Assembly (NCBI RefSeq): GCF_014205275.1
Contig: NZ_JACHND010000001.1
Coordinates: 7,502,001-7,566,000 of the forward strand
Source of the DNA: Sphaerisporangium siamense
GTDB taxonomy: Bacteria; Actinomycetota; Actinomycetes; Streptosporangiales; Streptosporangiaceae
Length of the DNA: 64,000 nt
Reading direction: 5' to 3'
Shown: positions 34,295-42,345 of the stretch, one piece after another
How positions within the stretch are numbered: position 1 is the first letter of the stretch
Layout of the letters: each line of letters begins with the position of its first letter
Translations under genes and position numbers: made by a program
The notes under the pieces: model-generated
What the model was told of the DNA's origin: nothing
The model's database searches: none
Seen by the model: the letters and a program-made list of their open reading frames with translations, nothing else

Positions 34295-34802
34295 CGAAGT
34301 ACGCGAACTCCACGACTCAGACGACACCATCGTCCGAATCCTCCGGCCCCACGTGGACACCACCCGAAAGCCGCGTGCCAGGTCGAACGACTCAGCCCAC
34401 CACCTCACGTGCCCACCCCCTCGACGAGGCGGACCGATACGTCCAAGCGAAGGAGATCGCGCACTTGCACACGGCATGCGTGAAGGCGGCCGTTCTTACG
34501 GCCGACCCCACGGCGCAAGTCGTCGGAGAGCACCTGAGCGATCGGAGACTCCACGATGGAGAGGGGCGCAGAGATGTCGGACTGGAGGGCTGTAGCGTCC
34601 TTGGGATATGAGGTGACTCGGGAGACTTGGGGCGCCGGTTCGCGGGATCGGGACACCACCGGTTCACCGGGTCGGGGGCACCACCGGTTCACGAGATCGG
34701 GGCACCACCGGTTCGCAGGACCACGTGCTTGGGCGGGGTGGTGGGTGGTTCTGCGGCGGCGTGGTCGTGCGTTCTCAATGCGGTGTGTGGGGCGGTAGCG
34801 GT
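34295..34802. other. 508-base comEC-comEA intergenic region
   Basis: No supportable gene; open frames exist on both strands but lack family features or ribosome sites. It contains a 24/25-bp tandem repeat (34636-34714). comEA and comEC are usually nearly contiguous, so this gap looks like repeat expansion. Confidence 0.55.
34636..34714. repeat. 24/25-bp tandem repeat in the comEC leader region
   Basis: Three and a half copies of a unit beginning GGTTC and ending CACCACC (GGCACCACCGGTTC recurs three times). Copies differ by single bases and one insertion, so the period is not frame-locked here, in contrast to the arrays inside comEC and comEA. Confidence 0.8.
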
Positions 34803-36221
34803 TCATACGCGGACCTTGTCGCGGAGCGCGGCGAACTTGCGGTCGCCTATGCCCGATACGTCGCGGAGTTGCGTGATGCTGCGGAAACCCGCGTGGGTTT
34901 GGCGGTACTCGATGATGCGTGCGGCGAGGACCTCGCCGACGCCGGGCAGGGTTTCCAATTGGCTTGGTGTCGCCGCATTGAGGTCAAGTGGTTCGGCTTG
35001 AACGGCGGTCGGGTCGGCCGGCGGTGATACAAGGCCCTCGCCTGATGCCCCGGTACCGCTAGAGGCATAGTGAACGCCTTGGCCACGGCCGCCGACGACG
35101 ATCTGTTCGCCGTCGATGAGCTTTCTCGCCAGGTTCAGGGGGCCCGTGCCGCCGGATCTCACTCCGCCGGCTGCCTTCACCGCATCGGCCACCCGGGATC
35201 CGATGGGGAGGAGGACGATGCCCGGCTTCTTGACCTTCCCGGTGACATGGACGATCACCTGCGCCGTAGGCGACGGCATGGGGAAGGCACCCGGGGCCGC
35301 CGGTTGTGTACCGCCCGATGGGAAGGATGCCTTGGTGGCCGGGAGTGGAGAGCCGGCCATGGGGGACGGCGGGGCAACCGGCTCGGCGGACGGCCGCGAC
35401 CGCCAGGCGTAGATACCCCCGGCAACTGCCGCGAGCAACCCCAGAACCAACAGCAAACGCAGCCCCTTACGCCCCGGATCGAGAACGGAGCCATACTCGG
35501 CCACACCGTTCACCCGGCCACGAAGAGAGTCACCGACCTCGCCATGAACAGCGCCGTCCCTCCGAGCGCGCAGAGGGTCATTCACGCGATCATGCGGGGA
35601 ATCACGCACCCCACCAGGAATGGTGTCCTCCATCCGGCCGCGTAGGGGGTCATTCACGCGACCATGCAGAGACTCACTCACCTGCTCGTGAGGAGTGCCG
35701 TCCTCCCAGCCATCCAGAGGATCGTTCACCCGACCGTGCAGAGAAGCACTCATTTCGGCATGGACAGAGCGGACCATCCGGCCGTGCAAAGGGTCATTCA
35801 CGCGACCGTGCAGAGAATCATTCAGCCGGCCGCCGGGAGAGTCATCCACCTCGTCGCGCGAGGGGTCGTCCACCGGGTCGTGGAGAGAATCGTCCCCCTG
35901 GACGCGGAGGGAGCCGTCTACTCGACTGCTGGGAGAGTCATTGACCTGGCTGTGTAGAGGGGCGGTCGTCAGGGATTTGTTTGTTCGGGTGCGGAGGAAG
36001 TTGGTCAGTTTGGTGTGGAGAGGGCGGGGTGGGGTGGGTTCGGCGTGGATGCGTGTCGCGGGGGGCGGGGCGTGTTCGGGATCGCGTGCGCCGGTTTGCG
36101 GGACGTCCTCGTGATCGGGAACGTTTTCGTGGGCGGGCCACAGGTCGGATCGGCGTCTGCGGGCATACGCGTCGGGGCCCGATATCTCCTCGACCTCAGG
36201 CGCGTCGTAAGGGCGTGCCAT
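34803..36221 (-). CDS. comEA: Competence DNA receptor ComEA (SLBB plus helix-hairpin-helix) with octapeptide repeat region
   Basis: The 472-residue protein is about twice the usual length. The N terminus (MARPYDAPEVEEISGPDAYA) is cytoplasmic. Residues about 91-242 are nineteen octapeptide repeats (GRVNDPLH, GRMVRSVH and similar). A membrane helix (LRLLLVLGLLAAVAGGIYAW) follows, then a Pro-rich spacer, an SLBB domain (VIVHVTGKVKKPGIVLLP), and a C-terminal double helix-hairpin-helix DNA-binding domain (LDLNAATPSQLETLPGVGEV). ComEA binds incoming duplex DNA outside the membrane and hands it to ComEC. GGGGGAGG precedes the ATG at 36221 by 2 bases; the frame is open to 36356. Confidence 0.9.
   Translation of the reverse strand: MARPYDAPEVEEISGPDAYARRRRSDLWPAHENVPDHEDVPQTGARDPEHAPPPATRIHAEPTPPRPLHTKLTNFLRTRTNKSLTTAPLHSQVNDSPSSRVDGSLRVQGDDSLHDPVDDPSRDEVDDSPGGRLNDSLHGRVNDPLHGRMVRSVHAEMSASLHGRVNDPLDGWEDGTPHEQVSESLHGRVNDPLRGRMEDTIPGGVRDSPHDRVNDPLRARRDGAVHGEVGDSLRGRVNGVAEYGSVLDPGRKGLRLLLVLGLLAAVAGGIYAWRSRPSAEPVAPPSPMAGSPLPATKASFPSGGTQPAAPGAFPMPSPTAQVIVHVTGKVKKPGIVLLPIGSRVADAVKAAGGVRSGGTGPLNLARKLIDGEQIVVGGRGQGVHYASSGTGASGEGLVSPPADPTAVQAEPLDLNAATPSQLETLPGVGEVLAARIIEYRQTHAGFRSITQLRDVSGIGDRKFAALRDKVRV
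35496..35951. repeat. 24-bp minisatellite inside comEA (about 19 units)
   Basis: Roughly nineteen 24-bp units encode the octapeptide consensus GRVNDPLH on the comEA strand. Several units are almost identical (GRVNDPLH, GRVNDPLD, GRVNDPLR, GRVNDPLR-like), others have diverged. All unit lengths preserve the frame. The array sits in the cytoplasmic N-terminal region before the single membrane helix. Confidence 0.85.
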
Positions 36222-36749
36222 GTCCTCCCCCGAGGGTGTCGGATGATCTGCGTGGACGTGTGTGCGGGGCCGCCAGGGCGCTCCTAGAGGAGCGAGCGCA
36301 CGCAGCCGGGACACCGCGGCGTCGCTCTCCTGAACAGACCTGCTGACCGTTCCCACGAGGGCGAAATTACGTGGGCGTGGACAGCCCTGAATCGGCCGAA
36401 GCCGGTTCTGTGGATAACCGAGCCGCTGTATGGAGGGCCGCGCCGCGGAGAACCTCTACGGAGGAGTGACCACCGCTACGTACGCCCGACTGTTCCTTCA
36501 GCGGATCCGGGCCGTGTACCTCGACGGGACGACGGTCGGCCAGGTGAACGTCTGGCTCGACCAGCGACTGCGCGCCCTGCACGTCCTGAACGGCTCTTCA
36601 CGCGGTCCGGGCGTATCCGTCGTCGGTCAGCCCTAACAAAGAAGCAGCCCAGACCGGCAAAGGGCGGTCCTGGCTATAGACGGCGTCTCTGGCCATGGCG
36701 GCCACTCCTAGACCGCCCATTCGGTAGAGCCGTCCGCGTGAGGTGTCTG

Positions 36750-37327
36750 AGCGATCTGGGTAGAGATGCGCCCCTCATCCGCTGCTCGCGCCTTTCGTTC
36801 GCGCCTTGCGCTTGTGCCCTTCGTTCGCGCCTTGCGTTGGCTGGTGGCGCAGGTGGTGGGTGGGATCGCGGTGCTTAGCCACGATGGCGGGTCACGGGTG
36901 GGCTCAACTCACCTCAGCCATTGAGCCTTCTCTTTGGGCGGGATGGTCTGATGTTTGCGGCGGGGATGCCTGGGCGGTTCGCGGGCGTGAATCCGGCGGG
37001 GTTTGCGCCTCGGGTTCGCTGATGGCGCAGGTGGTGGGAGCGATCTGGGTAGAGATGCGCCCCTCATCCGCTGCTCGCGCCTTTCGTTCGCGCCTTGCGC
37101 TTGTGCCCTTCGTTCGCGCCTTGCGTTGGCTGGTGGCGCAGGTGGTGGGTGGGATCGCGGTGCTCGGCCACGTAGGCGGGTCACGGGTGGGGGCAACTCA
37201 CCTCGGCCGTTGAGCCCTCTCTTTGGGCGGGATGGTGTGGGGTTTGCGGCGGGGATGGCTGAGCGGCCGCGGGCGTGAGTACGGGTTCGTTCGTGTTTTG
37301 GGTTCGCTGGTGGCGGGTGGTGGGTGC
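36750..37327. repeat. 289-bp tandem duplication, two copies
   Basis: Copy one starts at 36750 (AGCGATCTGGGTAGAGATG) and copy two at 37039. The first 126 bases are identical, the remainder is around 80-90 percent alike by eye. Each copy carries an internal 17-bp direct repeat, TTCGTTCGCGCCTTGCG, twice. A third, decayed start (GCGATC ... GATGGCGGGTC) follows near 37328. There is no transposase or terminal inverted repeat. Confidence 0.9.
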
Positions 37328-37479
37328 GATCACTGTGGTGGGGCGCGATGGCGGGTCGGGGGTGGGTGGTGGGCTCGTTGGTCGGCGTGCCTGGTTCTGA
37401 GCTTTCGGCTTGCCCTCCGCTTTCTGTGGCCGGCAGTTGCCGCTGGCCTGGCCTCATCGTCCGCGCTGGCCTTCAGCTT

Positions 37480-37566
37480 CGCCTTGGCCCCGTCTCCGCC
37501 TTGGCCCCCTATCCGCCTTGGCCCTCTCTCCGCCGCCCTGGCTCCATCTCCGCCCTGGCCCGGTCC
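37480..37566. repeat. 17-bp tandem repeat, about five units
   Basis: Units of the form CGCCTTGGCCCCGTCTC occur head to tail: three at 17 bp, one of 20 bp, one partial. A simple pyrimidine-rich array. Confidence 0.75.
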
Positions 37567-37599
37567 TCTGCTCTGGCCCTGGCGCTTTCCTGCTGGTCT

Positions 37600-37860
37600 G
37601 GGGGAATTCAAAGGCGGGTGTCTGGGTGTCTTGGCGGGATTGATAGTGGGGGTAGGGGGGTCTATTCGGCTAGGTGGTTACTGAGTGTGTGTTTAGGGGG
37701 TTTAGGGAGGTGGATCGTCTATTGGTGGGTTATTTGGGGGCGGGGGCGTGGTGGGTTGTGTGGGAGGGCTATCTGGGGGCGGTTAGGTCAGCGGGGTTGG
37801 GGGTTGGGTGAGGGTGAGGTGGGGTGGCTAGGGGGGAGGTGGGTCAGGGTAGGGGTGATG
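37600..37860. other. G-rich tract at the 3' end of degV
   Basis: The plus strand has many runs of three to six G (for example GGGGGTAGGGGGG near 37653 and GGGGGCGGGGGCG near 37735) with T-rich spacers. Several G-quadruplexes could form on this strand; the degV transcript would be C-rich here. The tract enters the last 25 codons of degV. Confidence 0.6.
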
Positions 37861-38690
37861 GCGACGCCGAGCATGCCGGGGCCGACGTGGACGCCGACCA
37901 CCGGGGCGACCTCCAGGACACGGATGCCGGCCAGGGCGGGGATCCGTTCGGTGAGGTGCTCGGCGACCATGGCGGCGCGAGCGGCCGCGGCGAGGTGGTG
38001 GACGGCCACGTCGGCCGGGGTGTCGCCCGCGGCGCGGACGGCGAGTTCCTCGAGGCGGGCGATCGCCCGGCCGGCGGTGCGTACCTTCTCCAGGGGCGCG
38101 ATCGTGCCCTGGGTGATGTGCAGCAGCGGCTTGATGGCGAGCGCCGAGCCGAGCAGGCTCGCCGCGGAGCCGATGCGTCCGCCCCGGCGGAGGTACTCCA
38201 GCGTGTCCACGTAGAAGTAGGTCTTGGTGGCGTCGGCGCGGGCGCGGGCCACGGCGGCCACCTCGTCATGGGAGGCGCCCCGGCGGGCGGCTTCGGCGGC
38301 GGCGAGCACGGGGAAGCCGAGTCCCATGGCCAGGGATCCGCTGTCCACGACGTCTACGGGGATGGGGGCGTCCTTGGCGGCTATCCGCGCGGCGTCCACC
38401 GTGCCGGACATGTCCCCGGAGATATGGATGGAGACGACGCTCGCGGCCCCCCGCGCGGCTGCGGCCTCGTAGGCGTCCTTGAAACGCTGGGGCGCGGGTC
38501 GCGAGGTGGTCACCGGCGACCGTGCCCGGAGCGCGGCGGCGACCCCTTCCGCGTCGATCTGAATGGAGTCATCCAGGGTGCGCCCCTCGATGACGACCTG
38601 TAGGGGGATCACGGTGACGCCCAGCCGCGCGGCCTCCGCCCGATCGAGGGAGGAGGTGGAGTCGGTGACCACGACGACCGGTTGCGACAT
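37788..38690 (-). CDS. DegV family fatty-acid-binding protein
   Basis: The 300-residue protein has the DegV signatures VVTDSTSSL at the N terminus, SRPAPQRFKDAYE, HISGDMSGTVDAAR, VDSGSLAMGLGF and YFYVDTLEYLRRGGRIG. DegV/FakB proteins bind a fatty acid and present it to the kinase FakA; no fakA (DAK1-like) gene is in this window. The C-terminal tail (LPPSHPTSPSPNPQPR) is low complexity and arises where the gene runs into the G-rich tract, so it is probably a recent extension. degV next to comEA is the usual actinomycete arrangement. Confidence 0.93.
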   Translation of the reverse strand: MSQPVVVVTDSTSSLDRAEAARLGVTVIPLQVVIEGRTLDDSIQIDAEGVAAALRARSPVTTSRPAPQRFKDAYEAAAARGAASVVSIHISGDMSGTVDAARIAAKDAPIPVDVVDSGSLAMGLGFPVLAAAEAARRGASHDEVAAVARARADATKTYFYVDTLEYLRRGGRIGSAASLLGSALAIKPLLHITQGTIAPLEKVRTAGRAIARLEELAVRAAGDTPADVAVHHLAAAARAAMVAEHLTERIPALAGIRVLEVAPVVGVHVGPGMLGVAITPTLTHLPPSHPTSPSPNPQPR

Positions 38691-38817
38691 GCCCGAAGGC
38701 TACGCGACACGTCACCGGCTGCTCGCCCCGCCTGGACCCGGACCGGGGGCGTCGGGCCCGTGGACCCAAGCCCGCCGGGGGCTTGGGCGCACGCGAGTCG
38801 AGGTGGGTGAGTGGTTC

Positions 38818-40026
38818 TTACTGGACGGGGGTGCCGCCGCGCCAGACGCGGCGGGGCTTCAGGCCGAAGCCCCAGGCGAAGGCGCCCTCGTGGTCGGCGT
38901 CCCACTGGACGATGTCGGCGAGGCGGCCCGGGGCGAGGACGCCGCGGTCCGGAGCGCCGAGGACGGTGGCGCCGCCGAGGGTGGCGGCGCGCAGGGCGTC
39001 GCCGACGCTGATGCCGAAGGCGGCGACGGCGAGGCTGATCACCAGGGACATCGAGGTGATGCCGCAGTGGCCGGGGTTGTGGTCGCTGCCGAGGGCGATG
39101 GTGACGCCCTGGGCGAGCATGCGACGGACCGGGGGCAGGTTGCCCTGCTGGAGGGCGGTGCCGGGGCAGACGACCGCGGGCACGCCGTAGCGTCCGAGGA
39201 GGGCGATGTCCTCGTCGGAGGTGTTGTAGAGGAGGTCGGCGGAGGCGCAGCCGAGCTCGGCGGCGAGCTGGACGGCGCCGCGCCGCTTGTGGGCGCCGGC
39301 GTGGATACGCGGCAGGAGGCCGACGTTGCGGCCGGAGGCGAGGACCCAGCGGGCCTCGTCGGTGGTGAAGTGGCCTTCGTCGCAGTAGACGTCGACGCTG
39401 TCGGCCCCGGCCGCGGCGGCGTCGGCGCACCACGAGCCCACGGCTTCGACGTAGTCGCGCTGGCGGCCGAAGTACTCGGGCGGCACGACGTGGGCGGCGA
39501 GGAAGGTGACGTGCACCCGCGGCATCATCGGCTCTTTTTCCAGCTCGCGCAGGAGCCGGACGTCGGCGAGCTCGCCGTCGCGGGTGAGGTGGTAGCCGGT
39601 CTTGGCCTCGACGGTGGTGGTGCCGTTGAGGAGCCAGTCGCGCAGGCGCTCCCTGACGCCGTTGCACAAGGTCCACGGGTCGGTGCCGCGGGTGACGGTG
39701 ACGGTGGAGCCGATGCCGCCGCCCGCCGCGGTGATGGCGCTCAGCGTGGAACCGCCGGAGCGCATGGCCAGCTCGGCGTAGCGGTTGCCCGCGTACACCG
39801 GATGGGTGTGGGCGTCGATGAGCCCGGGCGTCACGAGGGCGCCGCCGAGGTTCTCGACGTGATCGACGTCCACGATGTCGTCGACGACACCGGGGACGCT
39901 CTGCGGCAGGTCGGCGGCTCGTCCGACCCAGGCGATCCTGTCGTTGTGGACGAGGATCGCGGCGTTGCTGCAGACGTCGTTGCCGGTCCAGAGCCTGCCG
40001 ATGTTGGTGAGAAGCCGCACCGTCAT
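38818..40026 (-). CDS. hutI: Imidazolonepropionase (histidine degradation)
   Basis: The 402-residue amidohydrolase has the HutI metal-site and substrate motifs: DAHTHPVYAGNRYAE, AGGGIGSTV, AKTGYHL, LAAHVVPPEYFG, YCDEGHFTTDEA, and SDHNPGHCGITSM. It hydrolyses imidazolone-5-propionate to formiminoglutamate, the third step of the Hut pathway. hutH, hutU and the last step are not in this window. Its ATG overlaps the stop of a small upstream frame, which implies coupled translation. degV is about 127 bases downstream on the same strand and probably unrelated. Confidence 0.95.
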   Translation of the reverse strand: MTVRLLTNIGRLWTGNDVCSNAAILVHNDRIAWVGRAADLPQSVPGVVDDIVDVDHVENLGGALVTPGLIDAHTHPVYAGNRYAELAMRSGGSTLSAITAAGGGIGSTVTVTRGTDPWTLCNGVRERLRDWLLNGTTTVEAKTGYHLTRDGELADVRLLRELEKEPMMPRVHVTFLAAHVVPPEYFGRQRDYVEAVGSWCADAAAAGADSVDVYCDEGHFTTDEARWVLASGRNVGLLPRIHAGAHKRRGAVQLAAELGCASADLLYNTSDEDIALLGRYGVPAVVCPGTALQQGNLPPVRRMLAQGVTIALGSDHNPGHCGITSMSLVISLAVAAFGISVGDALRAATLGGATVLGAPDRGVLAPGRLADIVQWDADHEGAFAWGFGLKPRRVWRGGTPVQ

Positions 40027-40157
40027 GGCATCACCACCCGGTTCTTGGCCACCGGAGCCCGCTCCGGGGCGGCCGCGGGGACATTCCAGAACGCGAAGAG
40101 GCCCCAGCGTGAGCCGGGCGCCACGCCCGCTGGGTCCGCTCCGTTTCCGGACGTCAT
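40023..40157 (-). CDS. Possible 44-residue small protein coupled to hutI
   Basis: An AGGAGA-type ribosome site lies about 7 bases before the ATG at 40157. The 44-codon frame encodes MTSGNGADPAGVAPGSRWGL, then FAFWNVPAAAPERAP, and ends VVMP. Its TGA overlaps the hutI ATG (CATGA). hutI itself has no good ribosome site, so translation of this small gene may deliver ribosomes to hutI. No histidine-rich attenuator run is seen (no His codons), so it is not a classical leader peptide for histidine. Function unknown. Confidence 0.5.
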   Translation of the reverse strand: MTSGNGADPAGVAPGSRWGLFAFWNVPAAAPERAPVAKNRVVMP

Positions 40158-40670
40158 TGGGGGGTCTCCTGATCTCATCCGCACGCGATGTGCGATGACG
40201 GTACCGTCCGGATCATGGCCGGGCGATTTCAGTTCAGTTACGTTATTTCACAGGTCGGCTCGCTGTACAGGCTTATTGAGAAGAACGCCGGTTCGTCATC
40301 CCCTGCGTCAGGTCGGCGATCTCCACACCCCGCGCGTCGATATCTGCCCAAGGGTCACGCCTGGTGTCGACCTAGCCTCTGCTGCACCAGCAGTCACACA
40401 CGTCATCATGCGAAACCAACGCCAGAATGTCTCGTCAGGGTTTCCATATCGTAGCAATATTCAAGCCTCGCGGGCCACAGCGCTTTTCCTGCACCGATGC
40501 GAGGTTTTGCCCACCACATGACGGTTACCGCCTGCTTTGCCCTGATCATCCTGATCTAGAACGGGTGTCGCATATGTCCGGAAGGTGGGATGATCTTGGT
40601 CTACCCAGTGTAGCCTCTCTGGAGAACACCGTATTCGCTAGCCACACTGTGGGTTGGCCGGGGAGCCATC
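40158..40670. other. 513-base intergenic region between hutI and the rsb operon (divergent)
   Basis: No gene is supported. It is AT-richer than its surroundings from about 40230 to 40640. It should contain promoters for hutI and for the rsb operon, but I could not assign -35/-10 pairs confidently. CTACCCAGTGTAGCC near 40598 has a GGGTAG-like element on the minus strand resembling a SigB-type -10, but it points toward hutI. Confidence 0.45.
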
Positions 40671-41534
40671 TTGACCGTCCAGGACAATACCAGCAGGCAT
40701 CACATCGAACAGCTGCTTCGTGAGCACGAGAGCCGCATCCTCGACCGCTGGGTGAAGATCTCGAACGAGCCGCTGCTCGGCCGTGTCAACGAGACCGAGA
40801 CCCGGAAGGAACTGCAGGAGCTCTACCGCGCCTTCCTGCAGACACTGGTCCAGCCCGAGACCGTCTCCGAGCTGCGGGGCCTGCTGGGCGAGCTGTCCCG
40901 CTCCCGCGCCCGCCAGGGCTTCACCCCCAGCGAGACCGCGGTCGCCGTCTTCGGGCTCAAGGAGGCCGTCTACGAGATCGTCGAGGCCGACGGCAGCGAG
41001 CAGGCGCTGCGCGGCTTCGTCTGGCTCTCCCGCACGATCGACGGCCTCGGCCTCAACACCTTCGAGGCCTACACCGCGGCCCGCGACAAGATCATCACCG
41101 AGCAGACCGAGCAGCTCCTGGAGCTCTCGACCCCGGTGGTCAAGCTGTGGGACGGCATCGTCTCGGTCCCCCTGGTCGGCACCCTGGACTCCGCCCGCAC
41201 CCAGGTCGTCATGGAGAAGCTGCTCCAGATCCTGGTCGACACCGGCTCGGAGTACGCGGTGATCGACATCACGGGCGTGCCGGCGGTCGACACCCAGGTC
41301 GCCCAGCACCTGCTCAAGACCGTGATGGCCGCCCGCCTGATGGGCGCCCAGTGCGTCATCTCCGGCATCCGCCCGCAGATCGCCCACACGATCGTCACCC
41401 TGGGCATCGAGTTCGGCGACATCGTCACGAAGGCCACCCTCGCGGACGCGCTGGCGTACACGCTGAAGCAGAGCGGGGTGGAGGTCGTGAGCAAGAAGCA
41501 GACCCGCGTGGCGATCCGGGCCGAGGAGGCCTGA
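40671..41534 (+). CDS. rsbR: RsbR-type stressosome scaffold protein
   Basis: The 287-residue protein has an N-terminal RsbR sensory (globin-like/RsbRD_N) domain (about 1-160; HIEQLLREHESRILDRWVKI, WLSRTIDGLGLNTFEAYTAA). The C-terminal STAS domain holds DITGVPAVDTQVAQHLL, in which Thr is the expected phosphorylation site, plus GIRPQIAHTIVTLGIEF. RsbR and RsbS form the stressosome that holds RsbT until stress. TTG start, with GGGGAG 5 bases upstream. First gene of a tightly overlapping operon. Confidence 0.92.
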   Translation: MTVQDNTSRHHIEQLLREHESRILDRWVKISNEPLLGRVNETETRKELQELYRAFLQTLVQPETVSELRGLLGELSRSRARQGFTPSETAVAVFGLKEAVYEIVEADGSEQALRGFVWLSRTIDGLGLNTFEAYTAARDKIITEQTEQLLELSTPVVKLWDGIVSVPLVGTLDSARTQVVMEKLLQILVDTGSEYAVIDITGVPAVDTQVAQHLLKTVMAARLMGAQCVISGIRPQIAHTIVTLGIEFGDIVTKATLADALAYTLKQSGVEVVSKKQTRVAIRAEEA

Positions 41535-41923
41535 TGGACCGCGTGCCCATCCTGAAGATCGGTGACATCCTCCTCGTCTCGATCCAGGGAGATCTCGACG
41601 ACCACGCCGTCCTCACCCTTCAGGAGGACCTGGCGGACCGCGTCGTCGCCACCAGCGCGGTGGGCGTGATCATCGACATCACCGCCGTCGAGATCGTCGA
41701 CTCGTTCGTCGGGCGCATGCTGTCGACGATCGCCGGGATGGCCCGCATGCTGGACGCCGAGACGATCGTCGTCGGCATGCGCCCCGCCGTGGCCATCACT
41801 CTGGTCGAGCTCGGGCTGTCGCTCGGCGGCCTGCGCACGGCGCTCGACCTTGAGAAGGGCATCGCCCTGCTCGGCCGCCATGCCCGTGGGGCCGCGGACG
41901 AGCTGTCGCCGGTGGGCCCGTGA
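41534..41923 (+). CDS. rsbS: RsbS-type STAS protein
   Basis: The 129-residue single STAS domain has DITAVEIVDSFVGRML with the conserved phosphorylatable Ser, and VGMRPAVAITLVELG. It partners RsbR in the stressosome core and directly inhibits RsbT. The start and previous stop overlap as TGATG. The stop overlaps the following start by 4 bases. Confidence 0.93.
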   Translation: MDRVPILKIGDILLVSIQGDLDDHAVLTLQEDLADRVVATSAVGVIIDITAVEIVDSFVGRMLSTIAGMARMLDAETIVVGMRPAVAITLVELGLSLGGLRTALDLEKGIALLGRHARGAADELSPVGP

Positions 41924-42345
41924 GCCACCCCCCGCCCCGCATCGTGGAGCCCACGGAGGAGCTCACCATCACGTCCAACGACGAGGTGGTGATCGTCCGT
42001 CAGAAGGTCCGCGCGGCGGCCATCGAACTCGGCTTCTCGCTGATCGACCAGACGAAGGTCGTGACGGCGGCGAGCGAGCTCGCCAGGAACACCCTCGTGC
42101 ACGCGGGCGGCGGCCATGCCCGCATCGAGATCCTCGACCGCGGCGGGCGTCGTGGGCTGCGCCTGGTGTTCGGCGACAACGGTCCCGGAATCGCCGACCT
42201 GAACCTGGCCCTGACCGACGGCTGGAGCAGCGGAGGCGGCCTCGGCCTCGGCCTGAGCGGCAGCCGCCGTCTCGTCGACGAGTTCGAGCTCGATTCCGAG
42301 CCCGGCCGGGGAACGGTCGTGACGGTGACGAAATGGACCCGCTAG
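41920..42345 (+). CDS. rsbT: RsbT-type serine/threonine kinase
   Basis: The 141-residue GHKL ATPase has SELARNTLVHAGGG (N box), LVFGDNGPGIADL (G1) and GLGLGLSGSRRLVDEF (G2). RsbT phosphorylates RsbS/RsbR, is released, and activates a PP2C phosphatase of the RsbU type. The N-terminal ITSNDEVVIVRQKVRAAA segment is family-typical. GTG start within the end of rsbS; it overlaps the next gene by 13 bases. Confidence 0.93.
   Translation: MSHPPPRIVEPTEELTITSNDEVVIVRQKVRAAAIELGFSLIDQTKVVTAASELARNTLVHAGGGHARIEILDRGGRRGLRLVFGDNGPGIADLNLALTDGWSSGGGLGLGLSGSRRLVDEFELDSEPGRGTVVTVTKWTR

Larger units (their letters stand above)
36222..37787. other. 1.57-kb repeat-rich region between comEA and degV with no supportable gene
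   Basis: Only short frames occur. One at 36430-36636 (plus) has a partly protein-like sequence (ATYARLFLQRIRAVYLDGTT) but lacks a start signal and family. The centre is a 289-bp tandem duplication, followed by a 17-bp tandem repeat, then a strongly G-rich plus strand from about 37600 to 37860. No tRNA could be folded by eye. Confidence 0.6.

Noticed and set aside
34276-34611. Plus-strand gene in the comEC leader region
   Set aside because: It overlaps the comEC start region and has no ribosome site or conserved motif.
35496-35951. CRISPR-like array
   Set aside because: The units are contiguous 24-bp tandem repeats without unique spacers and encode a regular octapeptide inside comEA.
36430-36636. 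Short plus-strand gene
   Set aside because: No ribosome-binding site and no recognisable family; part of the sequence is protein-like, so it is mentioned in the intergenic entry but not called.
36640-36745. Possible tRNA
   Set aside because: No cloverleaf could be formed: no T-arm GTTCGA-type loop and no matching acceptor stem.
40590-40610. SigB-type promoter for the rsb operon
   Set aside because: The GGGTAG-like element is on the minus strand, pointing away from rsbR, and the matching GTTT element is poor.
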